A stretch of DNA of 64,000 nt from Acidobacteriota bacterium (lineage in GTDB: Bacteria > Acidobacteriota > Terriglobia > Acidiferrales > UBA7541). Shown piece by piece: positions 15,957-25,830 of the stretch. The notes below the pieces were generated by a model that saw nothing but the letters and a program-made list of their open reading frames with translations, ran no database searches and had not been told where the DNA came from. Location of the stretch: the NCBI GenBank assembly GCA_013289855.1, contig JABCZD010000001.1, positions 1 to 64,000 on the forward strand, in the 5' to 3' direction. The position numbers and the translations under genes were made by a program. The stretch's first letter is position 1, and every line of letters starts with the position of its first letter.

Positions 15957-18371
15957 CTACTGTTGCGAATCGTCGAACTCTTTCATCCAGGCGCGAGCTT
16001 TCAGGAGTTCGCGGGGCTTGGTGCCGTCTGGCGGGCCGACGATGCCGTCTTTCTCCATCAGGTCGATCAAGCGAGCGGCGCGGCCGTAGCCGACGCGGAG
16101 GCGGCGCTGCAGCGTGGAGGTGGAGGCGCGGCCGGCTTCGCAGACCACGCGTACGGCGTCCTGGTAGAGGTCGTCGTCGACGTCTTCACCGGCTTCTCCT
16201 TCGCCGCCTTCGACGGCCTCGGGGTTGCCATTCTCATCCTTGGGCGCTTCCAGTAATTTTTCGTTGTATTTGGCTTCGGCTTGCGCGCGCCAGAAGTCGC
16301 AGACGCGGACGATTTCGTCTTCGCTGACGAGCGGGCCATGCACACGATGCAGGCGCGAGGAGCCTGCGGGGAGATAGAGCATGTCACCGCGGCCGAGCAG
16401 CGATTCCGAGCCGTTGGCGTCGAGAATGGTGCGGGAATCGACTTTGCTGGCCACGCGGAAAGAAATACGGGCAGGGAAGTTGGCTTTGATCAGACCCGTG
16501 ATGACGTCCACGGAAGGACGCTGCGTGGCCAAAATCAAATGGATGCCCACGGCGCGCGCCATTTGCGCGAGCCGCGTGATGGATTCTTCCACGTTGTTGG
16601 TGTCCACCATCATGAGGTCGGCCAATTCGTCAATGATGATGACCAGGTAGGGAAGCGGCTTGTGTTCGCTTTCTTCGACTTTATCGAAGAGCGAAAGTGA
16701 TTGCGGCTTCTGGAACAGGCGATTGTATTGATCGATGTTGCGCACGCCCTTTTGCGCCAGCAGCTTGAGGCGATTTTCCATTTCGCGCGTGGCATTGCGC
16801 AAAACGTTGGAAGCGATTTTCGGATCCGTGACCACGGGCGCGATCAGGTGGGGGATGCCTTCGTAGAGATTGAGTTCCAGGCGCTTGGGATCGACTAGCA
16901 CCATTTTTACATCGTCGGGACTGGCTTTGTAGAGGATGGACATCATCAGCGAATTGATGAACACGCTCTTGCCGGTGCCGGTGGAACCGGCGATGAGCAA
17001 GTGCGGCATGGCGGCAAGGTCGGTGATGCGGATGCGTCCGTGAAGGTCGCGGCCCATCGCCAGTGTGAGCTTGCTGGGCGAACCGATGAATTCGGGAGCT
17101 TCGATAATCTCGCGCAGCGCGATCGTCTGGCGATTGATGTTGGGCACTTCGATGCCGATGGTGGATTTGCCCGGGATGCGCTCGATGAGAATGGATTCGG
17201 CTTGCAACGCCAGGCACAAATCTTCCGTCAATCCGATGATGCGGCTGTATTTGATGCCCGCTTCCGGCTTGAATTCAAACGTGGTGACCACCGGACCGGG
17301 ATTGATTTGCGTGACGCGTCCGGCGATGTCGAATTCCAGGCATTTTTCTTCGATGGCGCGTGCACGCGCTTTCAGCTCTTCTTCATCGAGCTTCTGGCTG
17401 CCTTCGCCTTCGCGTAGCAGGGTGGAGGAAGGCAAGCGGTAGTTGGAAGGAATCTTGGCGACTTTGGCTTCGGAAAGTTTCTTGACGGCCGGCTGTTTGG
17501 ACGATGGTTCGGCATTGTCGCGATTCAGGAAAAAAATCGGCGCCTTGCCACCTGCGGGCTTTTCCGTTTTTTCCTCGCTCTCGGCTTCGTCGTCGGCAGT
17601 GAAGATATCGCTCTCATCGGCCAGGCGAATCGATTTGGGCGCCTCGTTGAGGACCTCCGCCTTACCCACAGATTGCGGAGCCGCAGGCTTGCGTCCGGCG
17701 ACGCGATTTTCTTCCACGCGGCGGCGCATGCGCTGCTGCTCGCGGTTTTCCTGCCAGGCGTGCCAACGCGCTTGCGCCTTCTGTAACAGTCCGAGTTTCT
17801 CAACCGCTCCGAGCGGCCCCGTGGGACTCTTGGCCCAGGCATGGGTTCCAGCGAAGGAAAAGCTCGTGGTCATGAACACGGAGGTGAGGAAGACGGCGAA
17901 GGCTACCACATACGCGCCCGCGACGTTGAAGCCGGTGCGCAAACTCCCCGCGATAAGCGTTCCGAGAAAACCTCCCGCAGGAATGGCGCCGCGCACCGCA
18001 GGGAAGGGCATCAGCGCGAGCAGCGAAGGCAGCGAAAGCAGCAGCAAACCGTAGCCCAGCAAGGTGGCCACTTGCGAATCGATGGCGCGGCTGCGCAGCC
18101 AGCGCCATCCCACCACGATCAAGGCCACAGGCAGCAGAAACGCCGCGAAGCCGAATATCTGAAACAGCAGGTCGGCGCTATACGAGCCCACCGGACCGAT
18201 CCAGTTGTGGGTTATATGCTGACTTTCGACCTGCGAGGCGCTGACGTTGAACGCCGCGTCGCGCGGGTTGTAGGACAAAAGCGATAGGCTGATCAAGACG
18301 GCCATCGTCAGGCACAAAAAGCCGATCAGCTCGTTGAGCCGTTTGTTTTCCGTAGGTGTCAGAAAGCGCAA
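15957..18371 (-). CDS. ftsK: DNA translocase FtsK
   Basis: About 804 residues. FtsK pumps DNA at the division septum and activates XerCD at dif. There are four N-terminal membrane segments, a Lys/Glu/Pro-rich linker, then the motor: Walker A LLIAGSTGTGKSVFINSL, Walker B YLVIIIDELADLMM, and a C-terminal gamma winged helix (LRVGYGRAARLIDLMEKDGI, then PREL). Length is typical of short-linker FtsK/SpoIIIE proteins. Start: TTG 18371 has GAGGAG 6 nt upstream and gives the usual FLTPTENKRLNEL beginning. A frame extension to 18455 would overlap uppP and lacks such a site. Confidence 0.95.
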   Translation of the reverse strand: MRFLTPTENKRLNELIGFLCLTMAVLISLSLLSYNPRDAAFNVSASQVESQHITHNWIGPVGSYSADLLFQIFGFAAFLLPVALIVVGWRWLRSRAIDSQVATLLGYGLLLLSLPSLLALMPFPAVRGAIPAGGFLGTLIAGSLRTGFNVAGAYVVAFAVFLTSVFMTTSFSFAGTHAWAKSPTGPLGAVEKLGLLQKAQARWHAWQENREQQRMRRRVEENRVAGRKPAAPQSVGKAEVLNEAPKSIRLADESDIFTADDEAESEEKTEKPAGGKAPIFFLNRDNAEPSSKQPAVKKLSEAKVAKIPSNYRLPSSTLLREGEGSQKLDEEELKARARAIEEKCLEFDIAGRVTQINPGPVVTTFEFKPEAGIKYSRIIGLTEDLCLALQAESILIERIPGKSTIGIEVPNINRQTIALREIIEAPEFIGSPSKLTLAMGRDLHGRIRITDLAAMPHLLIAGSTGTGKSVFINSLMMSILYKASPDDVKMVLVDPKRLELNLYEGIPHLIAPVVTDPKIASNVLRNATREMENRLKLLAQKGVRNIDQYNRLFQKPQSLSLFDKVEESEHKPLPYLVIIIDELADLMMVDTNNVEESITRLAQMARAVGIHLILATQRPSVDVITGLIKANFPARISFRVASKVDSRTILDANGSESLLGRGDMLYLPAGSSRLHRVHGPLVSEDEIVRVCDFWRAQAEAKYNEKLLEAPKDENGNPEAVEGGEGEAGEDVDDDLYQDAVRVVCEAGRASTSTLQRRLRVGYGRAARLIDLMEKDGIVGPPDGTKPRELLKARAWMKEFDDSQQ

Positions 18372-18424
18372 GAGTTTCTCCTCAGCTGTGTGGGGAAGGC
18401 TGAGTGCCAAGGGACTGCTGGCGC

Positions 18425-19267
18425 CTACTGCATGCCCCTCTGGAGGAACCACCAAACGAGGATGATGATACCAAAGAGCACGCGGTAGACAACAAATAGT
18501 TTAAGCGTGTGTGTCTGCAGATAGCGCAGGAAAAAGGCGATCACGATGTAGCCGCCAACTCCCGAGACCAGGATGCTGATCAGCAGGGTGGAGAGGGGAA
18601 GGTCCATGCCGCCGGCTTTGTGCAGCTTTAGAAGCTTGGGCAGGTGCGAGAGGACGGCTCCGGCGATGAGCGGGGTGGAGAGTAGGAAGGAAAAGCGCGT
18701 GGCGGCTTCGCGCGTGAAGCCGCGGAAGAGTCCCGCGGTGATGGTTATGCCGGAGCGCGATACGCCCGGGCAGAGGGCCAAGGCTTGAGCGCTGCCGATG
18801 GTTAGCGCGTCGCCGATATTCGATTGTTCCAGTGGGCGGGTGCGGCGGGATTGCGCGTCCGCGTACCACATGATTAGGCCAACGAAGATCATCGAGAGGC
18901 TGATGACCACTGGGGTGCGGAAATTCTCTTCGATTTTGTGTTCAAAGAGCGCGCCGAGAATCCCGCCTGGGATGGTGCCCACGACCATGTACCAGAAGAG
19001 CTTTCGATGCTGGGTTACGGCTTCGCTGGTGGCGTTCGCCGGATACTTGATGCCCACGCCGCAGAGAATCAACGTCAGCCAATCCTTGAAGAAGTAGAGC
19101 AGGACGGCTACCAGCGTGCCGGCATGCAAGGCCACGTCAAAGGCCAGCCCGGGATCCTGCCAGCCAAAAAACCATGGGAAAAGTGTCAGGTGCGCCGTGC
19201 TGCTTACCGGCAAAAATTCCGTCACAGCTTGCACTAGGGCGAGAATGATCGCCTGATAAAGTGGCAT
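18425..19267 (-). CDS. uppP: Undecaprenyl-diphosphatase
   Basis: 280-residue polytopic membrane enzyme that dephosphorylates undecaprenyl diphosphate to recycle the lipid carrier for peptidoglycan. Signature regions of the BacA/UppP family are present: QAVTEFLPVSSTAHLTLFP near the N-terminus and LCPGVSRSGITITAG in the middle. About eight hydrophobic segments and the length match the family. ATG 19267 lies just after the acetyltransferase gene, so it is probably co-transcribed with it and with ftsK. Confidence 0.95.
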   Translation of the reverse strand: MPLYQAIILALVQAVTEFLPVSSTAHLTLFPWFFGWQDPGLAFDVALHAGTLVAVLLYFFKDWLTLILCGVGIKYPANATSEAVTQHRKLFWYMVVGTIPGGILGALFEHKIEENFRTPVVISLSMIFVGLIMWYADAQSRRTRPLEQSNIGDALTIGSAQALALCPGVSRSGITITAGLFRGFTREAATRFSFLLSTPLIAGAVLSHLPKLLKLHKAGGMDLPLSTLLISILVSGVGGYIVIAFFLRYLQTHTLKLFVVYRVLFGIIILVWWFLQRGMQ

Positions 19268-19273
19268 CGCGAC

Positions 19274-19756
19274 TCAGGTTTCCTTTTGCGCCGGGTTGGC
19301 GGTGGACGCGCCCGGCAGGATTTTGCGCATCTCGTAGGCGTCGACGCGCCCCAGATAATAGCGCTTCAAGATGGCTACAGTACGATAGCCGTGGCGCTGC
19401 CAGAAGGCAACGCCGGGGGCGTTTTCGACGCTGGTTTCGAGGAAGATTTCGGTTACGCCACGCGATTCGAGTTGCTGCTCGCCGCGTGCCAGCAATTGAC
19501 CGCCAACGCCTGAGCGGCGGTGTGCTTCGGCTACGTCCAGGGTTAGGATGTGCCCGCGCGGCGGGTCTTCTTCTGTGATGAGGAAGCCGGCAACGTCGCC
19601 GTTGTTTTCTGCCACTGTGCAACGGCCTTGCGGCATGCTTAGGAAATAGCGCAACATCTTTTGGGAATAGGCGATGCCTGGGGCAAAGCACAGCTGATCG
19701 AGCGCGTAGAGCTTTGCGAAATCGCCGGGTTCGTAAGGGCGCAGCTGAACGGGCAT
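19274..19756 (-). CDS. GNAT acetyltransferase, RimI-like
   Basis: 160 residues. The GNAT acetyl-CoA site is visible as LDVAEAHRRSGVGGQLLARG (R/Q-x-x-G-x-G/A), preceded by VAGFLITEE and followed by ETSVENAPGVAFWQRHGYRT. The pattern fits RimI-type N-terminal acetyltransferases that modify ribosomal proteins, although the true substrate cannot be read from sequence. It ends 6 bp before the uppP start, so it is probably in one operon with it. Confidence 0.8.
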   Translation of the reverse strand: MPVQLRPYEPGDFAKLYALDQLCFAPGIAYSQKMLRYFLSMPQGRCTVAENNGDVAGFLITEEDPPRGHILTLDVAEAHRRSGVGGQLLARGEQQLESRGVTEIFLETSVENAPGVAFWQRHGYRTVAILKRYYLGRVDAYEMRKILPGASTANPAQKET

Positions 19757-19818
19757 GGTTTAGTCTACGCCAAGAGCTGGGATCGTCTGCGCCGCTCAGA
19801 TGCCGCCGCGCTGATCCG

Positions 19819-21669
19819 CTAAAGCGCAACGTTTTGATAGAGACGATAGGGCTCATCACCGATTGCGGCGAACGGGCGAAACGTAACGGTGCCGCCATCG
19901 GTGCGCACCAGCCAGTCCGCGGAAGATGGCGCGGCGGCTGTGGCGGCAAGGAGTTGAGCGGGGGCGAGTTTATCCGGCGGCTTGCCAACGGCAAAAAGGG
20001 CCAGCGGTCCGCGGACGAGCGCTACTACGTTGGCGTTCTGCGCGTCCACCGCTTGCAGACGCAGTGGCATGGCCAGCTCGAACTCCACGCGGTCGCCATT
20101 TTTCCAGGTGCGCGGCAGCGCAAAGAATTTTCCTGGCACCACCTCGCCCTCTATGCGTTTGCCGTTAACGGAAATCCACGTTTTTGCGTCAGTCCACGCC
20201 GGCACGCGCAGATAAATCGTGAAAGTTTCCGGGCGCGCCATTTCCAAGGCCAGCGATGTGGAGTTCGCCGTGGGATAGCTGGTCTGCTGTATAAGCGTAC
20301 AAGGCGTGCCACCCTGCAGCCACGTGACGCGCGAAGGGATGAAGAGGTTCACGTAGATGCCGTTGCCGCCGGGATAGTAGGCGCTGATGCCGTAGTCGGC
20401 GGTCAACTGCGGAAACGTGCCGGAACAGCACGGCCATTTATCGTGGTAATACTCTTTTCTCGCGCCCTCGTTGTTGTAGTTGGAATAGTAGAAGCTCGTG
20501 CCATCGGGCAGAATCGGCTTGGCGCCGGCAACGGAGTTGTACAGGATCTGCTCCATGCTGTCGCCGTAGCGCGAGTCGCGCGTCACGCGCAACAGGTAAC
20601 GCGTGAGTTTAAATTGCCCATAAGCGCCGCAGGGCGTCTCGAAGCTGGAACGGTTCGTGTGCAAGCTCGCGGCCAGCAACCCTTTGCCCGGCTCGACAAA
20701 TGCTTCGCCCGGTCCCCATCCTCCCGTGGCGTAACTCTGTTCCTGCACCATGCGCAGGCCGTTCGATGCGGCGCGGAGATATTTTTCGTCGCCCAACATC
20801 AAGTACGCCTGCATCGCCGAGCTTAGGGCGTTGACGTGGCTATAAGCGTGTTTGCCGGGAAGGGCATTATGGTTGTCCGCGAGCGCGTCGAAATATTCGT
20901 GGTAGATGAAGCGCACCGCCAAATCGCGATAGTGCGCGTCGCCGCTGCGCTGATAAGCGAGAAAGAGATTTTCCGGCAGGGTGTACGTTTCGTCCCAGGT
21001 AAACGCGGGCGTTTTGTGTGGACGGGCTTCTTGTTCGGCGCGGCTTAAGGCTTTTTCGGGAAGATAGGGAAGGACGGCGTCCGTACTGCGCTTGAGAACG
21101 TCGAGCGCAATAGGATCGGCCGCAAATTCGTGCGCGTCGATCAAGCCGCAGCAGGTCTTGTCAAACGTATAGCCCGGCAGCCGGTAGTCGATGTAGAACC
21201 TCCCCTTGGGTTCGACAGTTGCCGCGTAAGCCCGCACCAAACGGTGAACTTTTTCCTGTGTTGGCTTCGAGCCGGTCACCGCATAGGCGCGAGCTAGCCC
21301 GGAAACATACTGACCAAAGGTGTGTCCAGGAATGAAGCCGTGAAAGTTACTGGCCTCGTTAAAGTCGTCCGCGTTGTCGTACCAGCCGCCCATGTCGGGA
21401 CCGGGGGCGGGCATCCCCTCGCGTTGGCGAAAAGGTTTGAGCAAGGCATCTTCGTCGAGATTCAGAAATAATTGATGGTTCTGCTCGAACTGAACGCGCA
21501 GAGGTGCGTCGAGGAGTTGCACGTTTGCATATCCGAATACGGAAAGAGGAGCGGCGGCGGGGTTTGCCACGGATGCTCGCGACCATGCGGGAAGTGAACG
21601 CATCGCCAAAAGGCCAGCAGTGGAACCTGCCGCCGATTTCAGGAACTGACGCCTGGACTTTTTTTTCAT
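19819..21669 (-). CDS. GH127-type glycoside hydrolase, Tat-exported
   Basis: 616 residues. A twin-arginine signal (KKKSRRQFLKSAAGS) opens the protein. The body matches beta-L-arabinofuranosidase (GH127/DUF1680) enzymes: GWYDNADDFNEASNFHGF, an E-x-x-C pair at E344/C347, and the C414-C415 pair in KWPCCSGTFPQL. In characterised GH127 enzymes these ligate zinc and supply the nucleophilic Cys. It probably acts on plant arabinose-containing glycans in the periplasm. ATG 21669 places the Tat motif at the start; the longer open frame to 22047 antisenses GH5. It is adjacent to a GH5 enzyme on the same strand. Confidence 0.88.
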   Translation of the reverse strand: MKKKSRRQFLKSAAGSTAGLLAMRSLPAWSRASVANPAAAPLSVFGYANVQLLDAPLRVQFEQNHQLFLNLDEDALLKPFRQREGMPAPGPDMGGWYDNADDFNEASNFHGFIPGHTFGQYVSGLARAYAVTGSKPTQEKVHRLVRAYAATVEPKGRFYIDYRLPGYTFDKTCCGLIDAHEFAADPIALDVLKRSTDAVLPYLPEKALSRAEQEARPHKTPAFTWDETYTLPENLFLAYQRSGDAHYRDLAVRFIYHEYFDALADNHNALPGKHAYSHVNALSSAMQAYLMLGDEKYLRAASNGLRMVQEQSYATGGWGPGEAFVEPGKGLLAASLHTNRSSFETPCGAYGQFKLTRYLLRVTRDSRYGDSMEQILYNSVAGAKPILPDGTSFYYSNYNNEGARKEYYHDKWPCCSGTFPQLTADYGISAYYPGGNGIYVNLFIPSRVTWLQGGTPCTLIQQTSYPTANSTSLALEMARPETFTIYLRVPAWTDAKTWISVNGKRIEGEVVPGKFFALPRTWKNGDRVEFELAMPLRLQAVDAQNANVVALVRGPLALFAVGKPPDKLAPAQLLAATAAAPSSADWLVRTDGGTVTFRPFAAIGDEPYRLYQNVAL

Positions 21670-21725
21670 GAGAAAAACTCCCGAGATAAACCGTTTACGG
21701 CCCAAGATAGAAATGATCAGAGTAA

Positions 21726-22895
21726 CTACTGTTGAGTCGCCGGCATCTGCAACCCAAGCGCCTTCAGCGTAACCGGATCCGCCACGGGCTGGCCTTGCGG
21801 CTTGGTGACCACGCCGAATCCGCCGCTGTAGTCCCACATGGTCCAGCCGATGCTGTGTTTTTCGAGCGCGGTGCGCACGTCGGTGAGCCAGACTGCGCGG
21901 TCCTCGGGCCTGGCCACGCGGCGATATACGCCGAATTCGTTGCAGGTCACGGGCACGTTCCAGCGCTTGCCCCAGGCCTCCACTTGCGCGAACTCCGCGT
22001 CGAAGCGCGCGGCGTCCCAATGTTCCAGGCCGTAACGGACCACCCACAGGCGCTTCTGCGCGTCCGGCACGTTGGCCGCGACGCGCTCCGCGCTTTCCGG
22101 CTCAGAGGGGTAGGGAAGGGCCTTCACCGCGTGCCAATAGTTGTCGCCCCAAGTCGCGCCCTGATGCGTGAAAACGTGCGGTTCGTAAAAATGAAAATTG
22201 TAGATGACGTTGGCGTCGCGCAGCGGTTCCATCGCCAGCAAATCGTCGTCATCGGACCAGCGCGCGCCTGCGACGATGATGGTATGCTGTGGCGCGCCCT
22301 CGCGAATCGCCACCGCAAGCCGCGCCTGAATGCCATACCAGCGATAGGCGTCGCGCATTTCCGGCTCGTTCAAAACTTCGAAGAACACTAGGTCCGGGTT
22401 CTGGCTGGAGTAGTGCGCCGCCAGTGCGCGCCAGAAGTCCGTAAACTCCTCGACCGTGCCAGAATTATTTCCGAGCTTTTCCTTGAAGTCCCCTTCGGGA
22501 TGGGCGTCGATGATTACCGCGAGTCTCTGATCCAGAATCATCTTCACGGCGGCATCCAAATAGCTCAGATATTCGGCGGGAAGTTCGTCGGCGTGATTGT
22601 GCTTGAACATCGGCGCAGGGTTGACGCTGAGCCGCACATGGTCAAAGCCCATTTGCTTGATCAGCAAGATGTCTTGCGCCGTTGTCCATGAGGCGAAATG
22701 CTCTTTGGTGTAGCCGCGCGGGTCGTACACCTGAGCGAACCATTCGCTCAAATTAATTCCGTGCCGCAAATGTAGAGCGCGGCGTTGGGCCATCGATGGA
22801 TCCGCTTGCTGCGAAATCGTTTGCGCGCCGGTAGTGGGCAGCCAGAACGTCAGTCCGAAAAGCAGTGCCAGCGCAGCGCAAGAAACTTTGACCAT
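21726..22895 (-). CDS. GH5 family glycoside hydrolase (cellulase-like), secreted
   Basis: 389 residues with an N-terminal signal peptide (CAALALLFGLTFWLPTTGA). TIM-barrel GH5 features are visible: HGINLSEWF, DHVRLSVN, the acid/base FEVLNEP (E177) and nucleophile TCNEFGVY (E320), then WTMWDYSGGFG. The substrate is probably a beta-1,4-glucan or mannan; the subfamily cannot be fixed here. ATG 22895 is preceded by GGAGAG. Paired with the GH127 gene downstream, it forms a small polysaccharide-degradation locus. Confidence 0.88.
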   Translation of the reverse strand: MVKVSCAALALLFGLTFWLPTTGAQTISQQADPSMAQRRALHLRHGINLSEWFAQVYDPRGYTKEHFASWTTAQDILLIKQMGFDHVRLSVNPAPMFKHNHADELPAEYLSYLDAAVKMILDQRLAVIIDAHPEGDFKEKLGNNSGTVEEFTDFWRALAAHYSSQNPDLVFFEVLNEPEMRDAYRWYGIQARLAVAIREGAPQHTIIVAGARWSDDDDLLAMEPLRDANVIYNFHFYEPHVFTHQGATWGDNYWHAVKALPYPSEPESAERVAANVPDAQKRLWVVRYGLEHWDAARFDAEFAQVEAWGKRWNVPVTCNEFGVYRRVARPEDRAVWLTDVRTALEKHSIGWTMWDYSGGFGVVTKPQGQPVADPVTLKALGLQMPATQQ

Positions 22896-23010
22896 CAGTT
22901 CTCTCCAAAAAAGCGGTCAGCATAGACCAAACCAAATAAACAAAGGGCGGGCCAGTGGCCCGCCCTTTGTAGCTGGAACTAGTAGCGGAAAGATCGAACC
23001 AAAGCGCGGT

Positions 23011-24486
23011 CTACAACTTCACCGTGACGGTCTTCACTTCCGTGTAATTGGCCAGGCCGTATTCGCCAAGCTCGCGCCCGATGCCGGACTGTTTAAATCC
23101 GCCGAATGGCGCAGCCGCATCGAATACGTCATAGCAATTTACCCACACCGTGCCGGCGCGAACGCTGTCGGCAATCGCGTGAGCTTTGCTAATGTCTTTA
23201 GTCCACACCGCCGCCGCCAAGCCATACATATTCTTGTTGGCGCGGTCGACCACTTCGTCGATGCTCTTGAACTTCAGGATAGACATGACCGGGCCAAAAA
23301 TTTCTTCCTGCGCGATGGTCATGTTGTCCTGCACGTCGGAAAACACGGTAGGCTCGATGAAGTAGCCCTTGGTGCCCACGCGATTCCCGCCGGCCACCAG
23401 CTTGGCTTTGTCCTTCTTGCCCGATTCGATGAATCCCATGACCTTGTCGAACTGGTCCTGGTCCACCTGCGGGCCTTGTTCGGTGTTCCTGTCAAAGGGA
23501 TTGCCCACCGTGCGCTTTTTCGCGCGGGCCACGCTCTTGTCCACAAATTCGTCGTAGACCTTTTCTTCGACGAACGTGCGCGAGCCGGCGCAGCAACACT
23601 GCCCCTGGTTAAAGAACAGCGCCTGATGCGAGCCTTCCACGGCCTCGGCCATGTCCGCATCGCCGAAAATAATGTTGGGACTCTTCCCGCCAAGCTCCAG
23701 CGTGACGCGCTTCAGATTCGTTTCCGCGGCCGCCTTCATAATTAGATGACCCACTTCGGTCGAGCCGGTGAACGCCACTTTATCGACGTCCATGTGCCGC
23801 GCCAGAGCGGCTCCCGCCGTCGGGCCATAGCCCGGCAGCAAGTTCAGCACGCCTTCCGGAAAGCCTGCCTCTAGCGCCAGTTCGCCGACGCGCAACGCCG
23901 TCAACGGAGTCTGTTCCGCCGGCTTCATCACCACGGTGCAGCCCGCGGCCAGCGCCGGCCCCAACTTCCAGGCCTGCATCAACAGCGGAAAATTCCACGG
24001 AATAATCTGCGCCACCACGCCCACCGGTTCGTGCTTGGTGTAGCAGAAAAAATTGCCGTTCACGGGAATGGTCTTGCCCTGAATTTTGTCCGCCCATCCG
24101 GCGTAGTAGCGATAGCACGCGATGGTCAGCGGAAGGTCCGCCGCGCGTGCGACTGAATACGGTTTGCCGTTGTCCAGCGACTCGAGTTCCGCCAGCTGAT
24201 CCGCGTGCTTCTCAATCAAATCCGCCAGCTTGTACATCAGTGCGCCGCGCTGTGACGCGGACATCTTGCGCCACGCGCCTTTTTCAAACGCCGCGCGTGC
24301 CGCAGCTACCGCCTTGTCGACATCCACCGCGTCGGCCTCCGCCACCTTCGTGATGGTTTCTCCTGTCGCCGGGTTGATGGTGGCAAAGGTCTTGCCTGAA
24401 GCGGAGTCCACCCATTTCCCGTTGATCAACAATTTGTTAGCGCTAATTTTTACCGTAGGTTCAAATGCTGTCGTTGCTGTCGCCAT
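23011..24486 (-). CDS. NAD(P)-dependent aldehyde dehydrogenase
   Basis: 491 residues, ALDH superfamily, close to the ALDH1/2 and betaine-aldehyde type. Visible signatures: [31 protein letters not shown], catalytic Glu in [14 protein letters not shown], catalytic Cys in [23 protein letters not shown], and the C-terminal [15 protein letters not shown]. It oxidises an aldehyde to a carboxylate; the substrate is not determined by sequence. The start ATG 24486 ([10 protein letters not shown]) is preceded by AGGAGG. Single gene. Confidence 0.93.
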   Translation of the reverse strand: MATATTAFEPTVKISANKLLINGKWVDSASGKTFATINPATGETITKVAEADAVDVDKAVAAARAAFEKGAWRKMSASQRGALMYKLADLIEKHADQLAELESLDNGKPYSVARAADLPLTIACYRYYAGWADKIQGKTIPVNGNFFCYTKHEPVGVVAQIIPWNFPLLMQAWKLGPALAAGCTVVMKPAEQTPLTALRVGELALEAGFPEGVLNLLPGYGPTAGAALARHMDVDKVAFTGSTEVGHLIMKAAAETNLKRVTLELGGKSPNIIFGDADMAEAVEGSHQALFFNQGQCCCAGSRTFVEEKVYDEFVDKSVARAKKRTVGNPFDRNTEQGPQVDQDQFDKVMGFIESGKKDKAKLVAGGNRVGTKGYFIEPTVFSDVQDNMTIAQEEIFGPVMSILKFKSIDEVVDRANKNMYGLAAAVWTKDISKAHAIADSVRAGTVWVNCYDVFDAAAPFGGFKQSGIGRELGEYGLANYTEVKTVTVKL

Positions 24487-24651
24487 GTTCTGAAAGCCTC
24501 CTGACGGGAAAAGCCTATACCCATGCGGTGCGGGGAGCAAGGCCCCGGGGATGGTCGCCGAAAGCCACAAAAAGGAGTTGCCCATCGATGTTATATTGAG
24601 CCAGCGCCACCGCCGCGAGGCGCGTCGGCCTAAACATTTTTCGAGGTGCGA

Positions 24652-24810
24652 GTGAGAGTCGGCCTACTGTTGAGTCTTGCCGTTCTGCTGGCCATCGTGT
24701 GGGTCGTCAGCTTCGTCGTATTTCACGTCGCGGGCTTCCTAATCCATCTGCTGCTGATCCTGGCCCTGGTTTTCCTGATTCTTCAACTCTTCGCCGGCAA
24801 AAGACTCTAA
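24652..24810 (+). CDS. Small membrane protein, lmo0937/DUF5670 family
   Basis: A 52-residue protein made of two hydrophobic helices: [21 protein letters not shown], then [20 protein letters not shown] and a basic end GKRL. Length and the 'GGFIHxLLVIA' style hairpin match the lmo0937 family of small membrane proteins, whose function is unknown. GTG 24652 has GAGGTG just upstream. A short palindrome follows the stop. Confidence 0.75.
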   Translation: MRVGLLLSLAVLLAIVWVVSFVVFHVAGFLIHLLLILALVFLILQLFAGKRL

Positions 24811-24817
24811 GTCGTAG

Positions 24818-24837
24818 GGGCACGGCACGCCGTGCCC
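24818..24837. terminator. GC-rich palindrome after the small membrane gene
   Basis: GGGCACGGC-AC-GCCGTGCCC: 9-bp arms and a 2-nt loop, directly after the stop at 24810. There is no T-run, so it is a weak terminator or a dispersed intergenic repeat of the GGGCACGGC type. Confidence 0.45.
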
Positions 24838-24958
24838 GCTCTCGTCGGGGCGTCGTTCACGCCAAATCGCGTACACCCGCGCAAGCCCGTGCTAAAGACA
24901 GGGAATCGGACCCGCAAATTGCATTTAGAAAGAGAGGCGTCTAAAGCCGCGTGCGCAA

Positions 24959-25156
24959 TTAGCGCGGCGAATTGAAATCCGGAATTTCGTTGAAGATATC
25001 CAACTCCGGCGGGTTCATGTCAATTTCCGGGCCGGACTGACCCGAATCTTTCTTTGCAGCCTTGTCCAGTTTGCGTTGCGCGCGTTGTTGTTCCTTCATC
25101 TTGCTCTTTTCGACGCGCTTCATTTCTTTTTGGCGTTTCAGAAAGGTAGTTGTCAA
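24959..25156 (-). CDS. Small charged protein of unknown function
   Basis: 65 residues. It begins LTTTFLKRQKEMKRVEKSKM, is rich in Lys, Arg, Gln and Glu to about residue 40, and ends with an acidic, Pro-containing tail (PPELDIFNEIPDFNSPR). TTG 25156 has GAGGAG 5 nt upstream, which fixes the start inside a longer open frame reaching 25213. It may bind nucleic acid or ribosomes; no family recognised. Confidence 0.6.
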   Translation of the reverse strand: MTTTFLKRQKEMKRVEKSKMKEQQRAQRKLDKAAKKDSGQSGPEIDMNPPELDIFNEIPDFNSPR

Positions 25157-25371
25157 AGCTGCTCCTCGACAGAAGTTATACGGCGCCACAAAACCAGCAC
25201 CGTCAAGCCGCACACGAATACGGCGGCCAGTCCAGCAACATCAATTACAGGAAAGAAATTGGGCCCTTCGTACAACCGCGTACAGCGGCTGCCATCGCCG
25301 TACTTCCGTGGTCCCAGTCGGTCACTCGCGAAGCCACGCTCCCCAAAACTCAGCGCGGCATCACGAAAAAT

Positions 25372-25830
25372 TTACCAGCGCGGTTCACGCGGCTGACGCG
25401 CGGACTCGCGATAATCCTCGTTGGAAAAACGATCGCGCCCGCCGCCGCCCTTGCCGCCACGCCCGCCGTCGCGCCCACCGCCGCCATCCCGGCCACCGCC
25501 GCCACCAGGACGACCGCCACCGCCGCCGCGCGGTCCGGCAAATCCACCGCCGCCCGGACGCGCTCCCCGCGGAGGTCCGCCCTCGCCCTTGGGACGCGCT
25601 TCATTCACTTTCAAGTTTCGCCCGCCGGCTTCTTTGCCATCCAGACCCGAGATGGCTTGCGCCGCTTCTTCGTCGTTCGGCATTTCCACAAACGCGAACC
25701 CGCGCGCCCGTCCGGTTTCACGATCCATCGCCATGTGTACACGCGTCACCTGGCCAAAGGGCTCGAACAACGCGCGGAGATCACTCTCCGTCGTCTGGAA
25801 GTTCATGTTTCCCACAAAAAGACTTTTCAC
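25372..25830 (-). CDS. Glycine-rich RNA-binding protein (RRM)
   Basis: 152 residues. A single RNA-recognition motif occupies residues 1-80: RNP2 LFVGNMNF and RNP1 RGFAFVEM. It is followed by a long Gly/Arg tail with RGG-like repeats and a C-terminal RFSNEDYRESAR. This is the plan of bacterial RRM proteins (Rbp type), which bind RNA as chaperones and are often cold-induced. Start ATG 25830 begins the RRM directly. Monocistronic, with more than 500 bp upstream. Confidence 0.92.
   Translation of the reverse strand: MKSLFVGNMNFQTTESDLRALFEPFGQVTRVHMAMDRETGRARGFAFVEMPNDEEAAQAISGLDGKEAGGRNLKVNEARPKGEGGPPRGARPGGGGFAGPRGGGGGRPGGGGGRDGGGGRDGGRGGKGGGGRDRFSNEDYRESARQPREPRW

Noticed and set aside
21670..22047. 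N-terminal extension of the GH127 gene
   Set aside because: It overlaps the GH5 gene antisense frame and precedes the Tat signal; the true start is 21669.
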